Notes: generated from the sequence alone by a model not told the origin. A DNA stretch of 64,000 bases from Synechococcus sp. CC9605 (GCF_000012625.1 NC_007516.1:2418001-2482000); one strand, 5' to 3'; counted from the first letter of the stretch, positions 27,660 through 36,820 are shown. Numbers and translations: made by a program.

Positions 27660-29086
27660 CCCTCCTCCTGCAACAAGGTGAAGTCGAAGCGTTCCGGCCA
27701 GATCCGACTGCCCATCAGCATCACAACCGCCGACACGGCCGCCGAAAACACAGCAGCGCAATAGGGCGCGATCAGCACATAGGCGAGCAGGCCCACAACG
27801 CTGCCGGCGAGCATGGCCGCAATGGCAGCCGTGCGGTTGGCTGTGCGCCAGTAGAGACCACACGCCACAGGCCAGACCGTGGAGGCCACCAGGGCACCGG
27901 TGAAGAACAGCACCGACGCCAGCGAATCAAGCCGCGGCCAGGACAACGCAAGGGTGACGACGGCAAGTCCCACCACCATCAGCCGCGCCGCCTGCTTGAG
28001 CTGCAGGTCGCTGGCCTGAGGCCGCAACAGGCGAAAGTACACATCCTCCGCCAACAGATCGGCGGTGGATGCCAGCAACGAATCCAAGGTAGAGGTGAGC
28101 GAGGCAAACACCACCACAAACACCAGGGCCGCGCCGCCGGCCCCGAGCAGATCAGCGGCCATCACGGGGAAGACCATGTTCACCTGCTCGAGAGGCAGCT
28201 CACGTGCCAGGGCCACCAGGCCGATGGAGCCCGTCACCATCGGCACGCTCATCCAGGCGATGCCCCCCAAAACAAAAGAGGCCATCACCACCGAGCGCCG
28301 ACTGGCGAAGACCCGGGACCACCAGATGTTGTTGTGAAACACCTCGCCCATCGAAAAGAGGGCGGAATTCCAGGCGATCAACAAGCCCGCCGGCAGCAGC
28401 AGATCAAGCCGATCGGGATGCCTGGCCAGCAATGAGGCATGCACCTCGGGCATCGGGAATTGGCGGAAGGCGAGCACCGCCACCACCGCCAGCAACACCA
28501 TGATCAACAGCGACTGGATGAAATCGGTGCCGATCACGGCCCGCATTCCGCCGAACAGGGTGTAGAAGGTGGCAACACCAATCACCACCATCATTCCCAC
28601 GTGGTAATCAAAGCCTGAAAGGGCCTGCAGCAGCAGGCCAGCACCCATCGCCTGGGTCATCAGAAAGCCCAGGGTATAGATCGCGGTGATCAGCATGAAC
28701 ACCCACCAGGCCAGACGCCCGTAGCGCAGGCGAATGAAGTCGCCACTGGTGCGCCCGTTGGGCATCAACTGCTTGATCCGCGAGGCCAGGGGGGCGAACA
28801 GAATCAGGCCAAGCCCGGCCAGGGCATAGCTGAACATGCCCCAGAGGCCGGTTTTGTAACCGAATTCAGGGGCGAGCAGGGTGGTGTTGCCGGTGACCCA
28901 GGAGGCCATCAACGTGGCCGTACTTAGAGCCAGCCCGATGTTGCGCCCCGCAAGCATGTAGTCGTCGGCATTGCCTTGACCGCGCCGGCCCCAGGCAATC
29001 CCCAGCGACACCCAGAGAACAGAGAACAGCACCACCAACGCCCAGGCGATCCCGGGCTGAAGGAAGGGAACCGAGTCAGCGGACAT
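27656..29086 (-). CDS. SSS-family sodium:solute symporter (distantly DUR3-like)
   Basis: A 476-residue transporter with about 13 hydrophobic segments. The segments ADDYMLAGRNIG, FYTLFGGMRAVIGTDFIQS and ASLTSTLDSLLASTADLLAEDVY are typical of the sodium:solute symporter family. The GGMRAVIGTDF region and the general layout recall urea/polyamine DUR3-type carriers. The substrate is not readable from sequence. Neighbours that handle carbamoyl and amide nitrogen suggest a nitrogenous solute such as a ureide, amide or urea. Confidence 0.8.
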   Translation of the reverse strand: MSADSVPFLQPGIAWALVVLFSVLWVSLGIAWGRRGQGNADDYMLAGRNIGLALSTATLMASWVTGNTTLLAPEFGYKTGLWGMFSYALAGLGLILFAPLASRIKQLMPNGRTSGDFIRLRYGRLAWWVFMLITAIYTLGFLMTQAMGAGLLLQALSGFDYHVGMMVVIGVATFYTLFGGMRAVIGTDFIQSLLIMVLLAVVAVLAFRQFPMPEVHASLLARHPDRLDLLLPAGLLIAWNSALFSMGEVFHNNIWWSRVFASRRSVVMASFVLGGIAWMSVPMVTGSIGLVALARELPLEQVNMVFPVMAADLLGAGGAALVFVVVFASLTSTLDSLLASTADLLAEDVYFRLLRPQASDLQLKQAARLMVVGLAVVTLALSWPRLDSLASVLFFTGALVASTVWPVACGLYWRTANRTAAIAAMLAGSVVGLLAYVLIAPYCAAVFSAAVSAVVMLMGSRIWPERFDFTLLQEEG

Positions 29087-29201
29087 CCCTCGACCCCCTG
29101 CGGTTCCAATACAGGTGTCCGCGCAGAATCATCACCACCGTCGCCGCAGTCACAACGGCACCAAGGGCAAAGATCAGACGCGCCCAGAGCAATTCATCCA
29201 A
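29076..29201 (-). CDS. tiny membrane protein upstream of the symporter
   Basis: A 41-residue reading frame starting at a TTG (29201): an acidic N-terminus DELLW, one transmembrane stretch (RLIFALGAVVTAATVVMIL) and a basic tail RGHLYWNRRGSRDVR. It overlaps the symporter start by 11 bases. The charge distribution looks like a real single-pass protein with a cytoplasmic C-terminus. There is no ATG and the frame extends upstream, so the start is uncertain. Confidence 0.45.
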   Translation of the reverse strand: MDELLWARLIFALGAVVTAATVVMILRGHLYWNRRGSRDVR

Positions 29202-29402
29202 GGCGAAGTGCGTTTGAACTCCAGAAACAGATAAGCAAAGGAGGCACCCTGCCCTGGCCCTGTGCCCTCCATTCAGGTGCCTACGGATACCCAAACAACA
29301 GGCGATCGGCGTCCTCTTGCCTGAAATTGCGGAATGTGTAGCAACCACCACCCAAAGTGGAGTGGGGCGACGCCTTGGATGCGCCCCGCTTGTGCGATCA
29401 GG

Positions 29403-30878
29403 ATGTTCACCGACTACAAACCGACGGTCGGCTTCGACGAATATTTCTGCCGTGAAACGGCCAAACCACGCGCCGATCTGGCCCCACTACTTGCATCACT
29501 GGGGCAGATGGGCTTGCCCGAGCTCAACCGCAGCCATGCCTCAGCCAGCCAGCTGCTGCGTCGCCTCGGCGCCACCTTCCGCCTCAACGATTCCGGGCTC
29601 AAAGGCAGCGAACGAATTCTCCCCTTCGATCCCTTGCCTCGGCTGATCGGCCGCAGCGACTGGATCACCCTGGAGCAGGGACTGCTGCAACGCCTGGAAG
29701 CCATCGACCGCTTCCTCGCTGACATCTATGGCCCCCAGCAGATCCTCAACGACGGTGTGATCCCACGGGAAGACGTTGAAAGTTCCTCCGGTTGGCGACC
29801 TCAGATGCAGGGCATCAGCCTGCCCCTCAACCGCTGGTGCCACATCTCCGGGCTCGACCTGATCCGCGACGGCAAGGGCACATGGCGGGTGCTGGAGGAC
29901 AACCTGCGCTGTCCTTCAGGGGTGGCCTACTTCCTCGAGAACCGTCGGGTGATGAAGCGATTGTTCTCTGGCCTGTTCGAAGGCCGTGCCGTTCAACCGA
30001 TCGACGACTATCCCTCCCATCTGCTGCGCACCCTTCAAGACCTGGCGCCCTGGAGTGACACCCCCCGCGTGGCGATCCTGACGCCCGGGGTGTTCAACAG
30101 CGCCTATTTCGAACACAGCTACCTGGCCCAAGAAATGGGCATTCACCTGGTTGAGGGGCGCGATCTGGTGTGCGAAGGCGGCCGGGTGTGGATGCGCAGC
30201 ACCAATGGCCTGGAACCCGTGGATGTGATCTACCGCCGCATCGACGATGATTTCCTTGACCCCACCGTGTTCCGCAAGGACTCGATGCTGGGGGTGCCGG
30301 GCCTGATCGACGTGCTGCGGCAAGGACGGGTCGCCATCGCCAACGCCCCTGGCACCGGCATCGCCGACGACAAACTGATCTATGCACACGTGCCGGCGAT
30401 GATCCGCTACTACCTCGATGAGGAGCCGATCATCGAGAACGTTCCCACCTACCTCTGTGCCCGGCCAGACGATCAGCGCTATGTGCTGGAACACCTCGAG
30501 CAACTGGTGGTGAAATCAGTGGCGGAAGCCGGCGGCTACGGAATGCTGATCGGCCCCCAAGCCACCCGATCGGAGCTGGCGGACTTCGACACGAAGATCC
30601 GTGCGAATCCCCGCAACTTCATCGCGCAGCCCACGCTGCAACTCTCCACCGTGCCATCCCTCAGTGACGGTGAGCTCTACCCCTGCCACGTGGATCTGCG
30701 CCCCTACGTGCTGCGCGGCGCAAGCAACTGGGTCAGCCCAGGCGGACTGACCCGCGTGGCCCTCAAGCGGGGCTCGCTGGTGGTGAATTCGTCCCAGGGC
30801 GGCGGCTGCAAGGACACCTGGATCGTCGACGACCAAACGATGGCAGCACCGCAAGCCCAGGAGGCTGTGCCGTGCTGA
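29403..30878 (+). CDS. circularly permuted ATP-grasp protein (type 2, DUF404/DUF407)
   Basis: A 491-residue protein matching the circularly permuted ATP-grasp group. Recognisable stretches are FDEYFC near residue 10, CHISGLDLIRDGKGTWRVLEDNLRCPSG, split near 146-173, VIYRRIDDDFLDP and VVKSVAEAGGYGMLIG. The ATG at 29403 fits homologues. The family is predicted to form amide or peptide-like bonds using ATP. Its stop overlaps the next gene, and the same trio (ATP-grasp, alpha-E, transglutaminase) recurs in many bacteria. Its substrate is unknown. Confidence 0.85.
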   Translation: MFTDYKPTVGFDEYFCRETAKPRADLAPLLASLGQMGLPELNRSHASASQLLRRLGATFRLNDSGLKGSERILPFDPLPRLIGRSDWITLEQGLLQRLEAIDRFLADIYGPQQILNDGVIPREDVESSSGWRPQMQGISLPLNRWCHISGLDLIRDGKGTWRVLEDNLRCPSGVAYFLENRRVMKRLFSGLFEGRAVQPIDDYPSHLLRTLQDLAPWSDTPRVAILTPGVFNSAYFEHSYLAQEMGIHLVEGRDLVCEGGRVWMRSTNGLEPVDVIYRRIDDDFLDPTVFRKDSMLGVPGLIDVLRQGRVAIANAPGTGIADDKLIYAHVPAMIRYYLDEEPIIENVPTYLCARPDDQRYVLEHLEQLVVKSVAEAGGYGMLIGPQATRSELADFDTKIRANPRNFIAQPTLQLSTVPSLSDGELYPCHVDLRPYVLRGASNWVSPGGLTRVALKRGSLVVNSSQGGGCKDTWIVDDQTMAAPQAQEAVPC

Positions 30879-31867
30879 GTCGCGTTGCCGATTCGCTCTA
30901 CTGGATCAACCGCTATCTGGAACGCGCCGAAAACATCTCGCGCTTTCTGGAGGTGAGTGAAGCGATGGCATTGGACTGTCCTCCGGGCAGCGCCGAACCG
31001 TGGCTGCCGCTGGTGGAGGTGACGGGAGATCGCCACCGCTTCGATAGGGCCTACCCCGGTGCCACGCCCAAACAGGTGGTGCGCTTCCTGCTGTTGGACC
31101 GCAGCAATCCCAACAGCATCGTGAGTTGCATTGCGATGGCGCGGGAAAACGCACGGCAGATCAGGGATGTGATCACCACGGAAATGTGGGAGCAGATCAA
31201 TGATCTGCACTGGAGCCTCCAGGACGACGAAGACATCTGGCGGGAACCGGTGCAGGAGCAACTGCGGATCATCCGCCGCGGCTGCCAGCTCGTGTACGGG
31301 ATCACCGACACCACCTTGAGCCGTGATCTGAGTTGGCTGTTCAGTCAGCTGGGGCGTTTGATCGAACGGGCCGACAAAACCTCCCGCATCCTCGACGTCA
31401 AATATTTCCTGCTGCTGCCCTCCCCTGAAGAGGTGGGCGGCGTGCTGGATGAACTGCAATGGATCACCCTGCTACGCACAGCGGGGGCTTATCAGATGTA
31501 CCGCCAGAGCATGCAGCACGCGATCAGCCCTGCCTCCGTGGCCCGATTTTTGCTGCTGGACCCCACCTTTCCTCGCTCGGTGCGTTACTGCCTACAGGGC
31601 ATCAGCGACACCTTGCAACAGATCCAGCGACAGCCAAACCAAGACACACCGGATGACCTCGACTGTTTGCGCGGACAACTCCTGGCCCGCTGGAGCTATG
31701 TGCGGATCGACAACCTGATCGAAGCCGGTCTGCATGAAGCCATTGACCAGCTTCAGCAGGACCTCAACCAACTCCACAACCTGATCCAGACCCGCTACTT
31801 CACCAGCGCCGACCTCCGTTCCATCCCCACCGATCCTGCATGCGTGCTCTCATCGTTCACCGCCTGA
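30872..31867 (+). CDS. alpha-E domain protein (DUF403)
   Basis: A 331-residue, largely alpha-helical protein beginning MLSRVADSLYWINRYLERAENISRFLEV, the standard N-terminus of the alpha-E (DUF403) family. It starts with GTG at 30872, overlapping the ATP-grasp stop, and ends 28 bases inside the transglutaminase gene. No catalytic function has been assigned to the family. Its fixed association with circularly permuted ATP-grasp genes implies a shared complex. Confidence 0.88.
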   Translation: MLSRVADSLYWINRYLERAENISRFLEVSEAMALDCPPGSAEPWLPLVEVTGDRHRFDRAYPGATPKQVVRFLLLDRSNPNSIVSCIAMARENARQIRDVITTEMWEQINDLHWSLQDDEDIWREPVQEQLRIIRRGCQLVYGITDTTLSRDLSWLFSQLGRLIERADKTSRILDVKYFLLLPSPEEVGGVLDELQWITLLRTAGAYQMYRQSMQHAISPASVARFLLLDPTFPRSVRYCLQGISDTLQQIQRQPNQDTPDDLDCLRGQLLARWSYVRIDNLIEAGLHEAIDQLQQDLNQLHNLIQTRYFTSADLRSIPTDPACVLSSFTA

Positions 31868-32739
31868 CGTATCGGTATGACGCCCCTGTTTTCCTCGGGG
31901 AACATCGCCTGTGTCTGAGGCCCCGGGGGCAGGGGTTTCAGACCCTGGTGGAACATCAGCTCAGCGTGCTGCCGGAACCGGAGCAACGTCGGGAACTGGT
32001 GGCCGCCAGCGGCGATGAAATCCAACGGCTTCGCTTTCTCGGCAGCACTGAGGAACTGATCTTTGAAGCTCGCAGCCTGGTGGAGACCCGACCGGCACCA
32101 CCGCTGGAAAGCTGCTTCAACGGATTGGAACCACCCCTGCCCTACCCACGCGGCCAACTCAACAGCGACCTTCAGGGGGCCCTGGAGGGCTGGTTGCCCA
32201 ACGGCCAGCACGAACCCGCGGCCATCGACCTCACCCAGGAAGCACTGATGGGCAGCAACCAGCAAACCCTGGCTTTTCTAAAGCAACTGATTGAGCTGAT
32301 TCAAGAGCGGGTGAAATACACCCAACGCCATGTGGGCCCCGCTTGGCCGGCTGGTCGAACCCTGCGCGAACGGATCGGCTCCTGCCGTGATCTGGCCATG
32401 CTGATGGTGGCCTGCTGCCGTGTCGTGGGTCTCCCCGCCCGCTTCGTGAGTGGCTATCAACTGCAGCAGCCTCCCCCGAAGGATTACGACCTGCATGCCT
32501 GGGCGGAGGTTTACCTGCCGGGAGCGGGCTGGCGCGGCTTTGACCCCAGTGCCGGGATGGAGGTCAACGAGCGCTATGTGGTGCTGGCCACCTCCTCCAA
32601 GCCGGAACTCACAGCAGCCGTGAGCGGCAGCTTCAACGGCCCCCCGGGAACAAACAGTGAATTGACCTGGGAGATTCAGATCAGCGAGGAAGCCTCGGCA
32701 ACGGAGGCCTCCCCACACAACCTGGTTCAGGCCGCCTGA
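31840..32739 (+). CDS. transglutaminase-like cysteine protease-fold protein
   Basis: A 299-residue protein with an N-terminal beta domain (VHRLTYRYDAPVFLGEHRLCLRPR) and a transglutaminase-like core. The predicted triad is Cys182 (GSCRDLAMLMV), His219 (DLHAWAEVYLPG) and Asp235 (FDPSAG). Proteins of this type are thought to be peptidases or acyl transferases. It overlaps the alpha-E gene by 28 bases. Its 3' end overlaps the convergent cupin gene by 13 bases. Confidence 0.85.
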   Translation: MRALIVHRLTYRYDAPVFLGEHRLCLRPRGQGFQTLVEHQLSVLPEPEQRRELVAASGDEIQRLRFLGSTEELIFEARSLVETRPAPPLESCFNGLEPPLPYPRGQLNSDLQGALEGWLPNGQHEPAAIDLTQEALMGSNQQTLAFLKQLIELIQERVKYTQRHVGPAWPAGRTLRERIGSCRDLAMLMVACCRVVGLPARFVSGYQLQQPPPKDYDLHAWAEVYLPGAGWRGFDPSAGMEVNERYVVLATSSKPELTAAVSGSFNGPPGTNSELTWEIQISEEASATEASPHNLVQAA

Positions 32740-33218
32740 AGCAACGGTTCCACCCCGTGCAACTGGGGCTTCGGCGCCGAGCTGTGGGTGGCTGCCATCA
32801 AGGCCGGGATCTCGGCGCTGTTGTAGACGCGGAATTCACGCACCAGAGAAGCGCCCTCCTCACGAACCGCCTGGTTCAGAACGACGGAACCATCGGGATC
32901 GGAGATCGAACGGTGGAAGGTGCCAGGAGGGATGCGAAGGATGTCACCACCGCTCTCGAGCCTGACGATGTGGAACGGCTGTTCCCAGGCCAGGTTTACG
33001 AGGAAGAAGGTTCTGCCGCCACTGGCCGCGAGCAGATTATCTTCTTGATGAGGATGCAGATAGAACTGCCAGGCTCCGCTCTCCGGATCGTTGGGGGGCG
33101 ACACCGCCGGGCCGCTGTGAATCACCAGATCGCGCGCGTTCGAGGTGTCCACGGTGACGTCGAAAAAACGAACCGACGGGGTGTCGCGGAAGCGCTCGTA
33201 AGCCAGCAGTTCAAACAT
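32727..33218 (-). CDS. cupin-fold protein of unknown function
   Basis: A protein of about 163 residues with a single beta-barrel cupin pattern: WQFYLHPHQEDNLLAASG, then GGDILRIPPGTFHRSISDPDG. His residues in HPHQE and TFH could bind a metal. The ATG at 33218 is chosen; an in-frame TTG at 33275 would add 19 residues of weak quality. It is convergent with the transglutaminase gene. Sugar-nucleotide epimerase or dioxygenase relatives are possible. Confidence 0.65.
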   Translation of the reverse strand: MFELLAYERFRDTPSVRFFDVTVDTSNARDLVIHSGPAVSPPNDPESGAWQFYLHPHQEDNLLAASGGRTFFLVNLAWEQPFHIVRLESGGDILRIPPGTFHRSISDPDGSVVLNQAVREEGASLVREFRVYNSAEIPALMAATHSSAPKPQLHGVEPLLQAA

Positions 33219-33297
33219 GTCGATGGATCCAGCGAGACCCTTCAGCTGCCCCGTTGTACCGAGGGCATCACGCAAAAACGGTGACGATCACGACGGT

Positions 33298-34341
33298 TCA
33301 GCCCCCCAGATACGCCATTTCCGCATGGGTTGACGCAGCGGCGGCTGGATCACGCTCCTCGCTGTAGCGGTCTTGACGCCGCTGCCAGAGCTGGCGCATG
33401 GCCTGCTCAAGCTGAAGATCCGACGCGAGTGCGGGCTTCAGATCGGTGCCTTCAGCCGAGAACAGGCAGGTGAACGCCTGCCCATCTGCGGTGACACGCA
33501 AACGGTTGCAATCCCCGCAGAACGGCTCGCTGATGGAAGAGATCACACCGATGGATCCGGCGCCATCGCCATAGCGCCAACGCCGGGCCGTCCCACCCCG
33601 CGGTCGACCCAGCGGTTCAAGAGGCCAACGGGCATTAATACGCTCCACCATCTGCGCCGCCGGGAGCACCTGGTCCAGCGTCCACTGGTTGCGGTTGCCC
33701 ACATCCATATATTCGATCAAACGCAGCTCCATCCCCCGCTGCCGCGCCAAAGCGGCCAAGGGCAACAGCTGATCGTCATTGATCCCCCGTTGGATCACGG
33801 CATTGAGCTTGAGCTCACCGCGTGAGGGGTCAAAGCCAGCGGCGAAGGCCGCCGCGATGCCGTCCTGCACCTGGCGCACCAGGCGTTCCCCAGCCACGGC
33901 ACCACCCTGAAGACCAGCCATGCGCGCCGCAGCTTCCCCTTCCGCTGCATCCAGGCTGATGGTGATGCGATCCAGCCCTGCGGCACGCAACGCCCGCCCC
34001 ATCGGTTCCGACAACAGCACCCCGTTGCTGGTGAGCGCCACGGCCTGTAAACCGGCCATCGGATCCGAGCGATCCCGCCGGGCCTGCGCCACCGCCTCCA
34101 GCAAAGGCAACAAACGCCGGCTCAACAACGGCTCTCCACCGGTGAGCCTCAACGTTTGTACCCCCAGGCGCGTGGCCACACGAATAACGCGAATCTGCTG
34201 CTCAAGGGTGAGCAGGCCAGGGGGCTCCTCCACATCCGGACAGCAGTACGGACAGGCGAGATTGCAACGGGCCGTGAGCGACAACCGCAGCACCCCGATA
34301 GGCCGGTTGAGGCGGTCAGCAAGCGGCAGCGACGTGCTCAT
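33298..34341 (-). CDS. moaA: GTP 3',8-cyclase MoaA
   Basis: A 347-residue radical SAM enzyme for the first step of molybdenum cofactor synthesis, GTP to 3',8-cyclo-GTP. The radical SAM cluster is Cys26-x3-Cys30-x2-Cys33 (CNLACPYC). LTGGEPLL follows, and the C-terminal cluster region contains FCGDCNRLRVTADG and FTCLF. The ATG at 34341 overlaps the mobA stop (ATGA). The cofactor is needed by NarB nearby. Confidence 0.95.
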   Translation of the reverse strand: MSTSLPLADRLNRPIGVLRLSLTARCNLACPYCCPDVEEPPGLLTLEQQIRVIRVATRLGVQTLRLTGGEPLLSRRLLPLLEAVAQARRDRSDPMAGLQAVALTSNGVLLSEPMGRALRAAGLDRITISLDAAEGEAAARMAGLQGGAVAGERLVRQVQDGIAAAFAAGFDPSRGELKLNAVIQRGINDDQLLPLAALARQRGMELRLIEYMDVGNRNQWTLDQVLPAAQMVERINARWPLEPLGRPRGGTARRWRYGDGAGSIGVISSISEPFCGDCNRLRVTADGQAFTCLFSAEGTDLKPALASDLQLEQAMRQLWQRRQDRYSEERDPAAAASTHAEMAYLGG

Positions 34342-34922
34342 CCCTCCAACGCTGCCAGATCTGCAGGGCAGTTGGCATTCACCAACGCCTCTGCAGGCAA
34401 GCGCACCGCCTGATGGGGAACGCGGGCCAACCAATCCATCCAGCGCAACTCTCCGCGTTGCAGTTGCTGATCAAGGCAAGAGCGGAAGGGAGAACCGGAG
34501 GGGATCACCGCCAGCAACGGCTGCAGCCGTTGACCGTCATGGGCCACCGCTGCCTGCTCCGGGGCACGCTTCCAGGCTGCGATGAGTCGCCGGACAACGG
34601 CGGTGTTCAAACAGGGCATGTCCACCGGCAGCACCAACAAGGCCTCCCCAGGTTGGGACGGCAACAGCCTGGCCAGCGCCTGCAGGGGGCCATTCCAGGG
34701 AGGTGGCTCCAGCACCACGGAACATCCCGGCCGGTGGGCCAGGAGTTCTGCGTGGGCGGCATGACGACTCAACACCTGCACCGGATAACCGAGCGGCAAC
34801 AACTGGTCGACCAGGGCCGTGAGCCAGACACCACCGGAGGGATGCGGCAAAAGAGCCTTGTCACGCCCCATGCGACGGCTGCTTCCGCCACTGAGCAAAC
34901 AAACCCGCAAGCCTTGATTCAC
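34338..34922 (-). CDS. mobA: molybdenum cofactor guanylyltransferase MobA
   Basis: A protein of about 194 residues with the nucleotidyltransferase motif LLSGGSSRRMGRDKALL near the N-terminus and VLPVDMPCLN in the middle. It adds GMP to molybdopterin to make the bis-MGD cofactor required by NarB. No ATG start exists. GTG at 34922 puts the motif at the expected distance; a TTG at 34976 is the longest alternative. It is translationally coupled to moaA. Confidence 0.85.
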   Translation of the reverse strand: MNQGLRVCLLSGGSSRRMGRDKALLPHPSGGVWLTALVDQLLPLGYPVQVLSRHAAHAELLAHRPGCSVVLEPPPWNGPLQALARLLPSQPGEALLVLPVDMPCLNTAVVRRLIAAWKRAPEQAAVAHDGQRLQPLLAVIPSGSPFRSCLDQQLQRGELRWMDWLARVPHQAVRLPAEALVNANCPADLAALEG

Positions 34923-35064
34923 ATCGCCGACCAACAATCTGAACCAGCGAAGTCCAACAACCCGCAAAAGTTGCAATCGCTACCAAATCGCTGCGGCACA
35001 AGATCACCTGATCCGATCAATCAGCCCCATTGATGTTTGCTTGGCAACACAAAAATGCAAATCG

Positions 35065-35108
35065 GTAACCAATCTGACCAAACAAGGGGCCGGTGAATTG
35101 ATTAACTG
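35065..35108 (+). promoter_or_regulatory. candidate NtcA-type promoter of nrtP (imperfect)
   Basis: GTA-N8-GAC at 35065-35078 is followed 24 bases later by TAACTG (35103-35108). Both elements are one base away from the NtcA box GTA-N8-TAC and the TAN3T -10. The location, about 90 bases before nrtP, is suitable for a nitrate permease. Confidence 0.3.
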
Positions 35109-35196
35109 CGCGGGTCAAACGGATTCTCTTTTCGACCGTTTTGCCATCCCCGGGCACCTTTCCTTTTGAAGCCCGAGGTTCCTTCTCTTCTCATCC

Positions 35197-36738
35197 ATGC
35201 TTGGCGACCTCTGGTCGTTCCAGGGCAGGTACCGAACCCTTCACCTGACCTGGATCGCCTTCTTCCTGACCTTCGTGGTCTGGTTCAACCTGGCCCCTCT
35301 GGCCACCACCGTGAAAACGGACCTGGGTCTGACCGTTGGTCAGATCCGCACCGTGGCCATTTGCAACGTGGCTCTCACCATTCCGGCCCGCGTGCTGATC
35401 GGCATGCTCCTGGACAAATTCGGACCCCGGATCACCTACTCCTCGATCCTGGTGTTCTCGGCGATTCCCTGCCTGCTGTTTGCGTCCGCTCAGGACTTCA
35501 ACCAGCTGGTGGTGGCACGTTTGCTGCTCTCCATCGTTGGCGCCGGCTTCGTGATCGGCATCCGCATGGTGGCCGAGTGGTTCCCGCCCAAGGAAATCGG
35601 CCTGGCTGAAGGAATTTACGGCGGCTGGGGGAACTTCGGCTCCGCCTTCTCCGCCCTCACCATGGTGGCCCTCGCTGGCTTCCTCTCCTTCTCCGGCGGC
35701 TTCGAGCTGCCCACCGGCGCTGTTCTGAACTGGCGCGGTGCCATCGCCCTGACCGGCATCGTCTCCGCCGTCTACGGCCTCTTCTACTTCTTCAACGTCA
35801 CCGACACCCCGCCTGGCAAGACGTACCAGCGCCCTGAGAAAACCGCAGGTCTGGAAGTCACCTCCATGCGCGACTTCTGGGGACTGCTGGGCATGAACGT
35901 GCCCTTCGCAGCCATTCTCTGCGTGCTCTGCTGGCGTCTTGGCAAGGTGGGCTTCCTCACTCCAAGCACCTATCCATTGGCACTCGGTGCTGTTGCCGTC
36001 TGGTTTGCCTTCCAGACCTGGGGAATCATTCGTACCAACCGCGACCTGATCCTCGGCAACAAGGTTTATCCCAAGGAAGACCGCTACGAGTTCCGCCAGG
36101 TTGCGATCCTCGAGCTCACTTACATCGTGAATTTCGGCTCCGAACTGGCCGTGGTTTCGATGCTGCCCACCTTCTTTGAAACCACCTTCGATCTGCCGAA
36201 GGCCACCGCCGGAATCCTTGCGTCCTGCTTCGCTTTCGTGAACCTGGTCGCCCGCCCTGCTGGTGGTCTTATCTCCGACAGCGTCGGCAGCCGTAAGAAC
36301 ACCATGGGCTTCCTCACCGCCGGTCTCGGCGTGGGCTACCTGGTAATGAGCATGATCAAGCCGGGCACCTTTACCGGCACCACCGGCATCGCTGTTGCCG
36401 TGGTGATCACCATGCTCGCCTCCTTCTTCGTGCAGTCCGGTGAAGGCGCCACCTTCGCGCTGGTGCCCCTGGTCAAGCGTCGCGTCACCGGTCAGGTGGC
36501 CGGCCTGGTGGGTGCCTACGGCAACGTTGGTGCTGTGACCTACCTGACCATCTTCAGCCTCCTGCCGATGTGGATGGGCGGCGGCGGCGAACCCACCCCC
36601 GAGGTGATCGCGGCTTCCAACAGTGCCTTCTTCCAGATCCTGGGAGTGGCTGGTCTGATCGTGGCCTTCTTCTGCTTCTTCTTCCTGAAGGAACCCAAGG
36701 GGTCCTTCGCAGACCTGCACGAAGGCGAAACCGCCTGA
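35197..36738 (+). CDS. nrtP: MFS nitrate/nitrite permease NrtP
   Basis: A 513-residue major facilitator of the nitrate/nitrite porter family with 12 predicted helices. Marker segments are FNLAPLATTVKTDLGLT, ARVLIGMLLDKFGPR and the nitrate signature GAGFVIGIRMVAEWFPP / GGWGNFGSAF. A long central loop (DTPPGKTYQRPEKT) is typical of marine cyanobacterial NrtP, also called NapA. It lies just upstream of narB, separated by a terminator. Confidence 0.93.
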   Translation: MLGDLWSFQGRYRTLHLTWIAFFLTFVVWFNLAPLATTVKTDLGLTVGQIRTVAICNVALTIPARVLIGMLLDKFGPRITYSSILVFSAIPCLLFASAQDFNQLVVARLLLSIVGAGFVIGIRMVAEWFPPKEIGLAEGIYGGWGNFGSAFSALTMVALAGFLSFSGGFELPTGAVLNWRGAIALTGIVSAVYGLFYFFNVTDTPPGKTYQRPEKTAGLEVTSMRDFWGLLGMNVPFAAILCVLCWRLGKVGFLTPSTYPLALGAVAVWFAFQTWGIIRTNRDLILGNKVYPKEDRYEFRQVAILELTYIVNFGSELAVVSMLPTFFETTFDLPKATAGILASCFAFVNLVARPAGGLISDSVGSRKNTMGFLTAGLGVGYLVMSMIKPGTFTGTTGIAVAVVITMLASFFVQSGEGATFALVPLVKRRVTGQVAGLVGAYGNVGAVTYLTIFSLLPMWMGGGGEPTPEVIAASNSAFFQILGVAGLIVAFFCFFFLKEPKGSFADLHEGETA

Positions 36739-36776
36739 TCCGTCTCCCTCCGCAGCACCCTGTCGCTGCACAACGA

Positions 36777-36810
36777 CCCGGAGCTTCGGCTCCGGGTTTT
36801 GTTCTTTTTT
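36777..36810 (+). terminator. Rho-independent terminator between nrtP and narB
   Basis: An 8-bp stem CCCGGAGC/GCTCCGGG with a very stable TTCG tetraloop is followed by TTTTGTTCTTTTTTT. It begins 38 bases after the nrtP stop and ends about ten bases before narB, so narB is read mainly by read-through or from a promoter inside nrtP. Confidence 0.92.
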
Positions 36811-36820
36811 TGGTTCCTGC

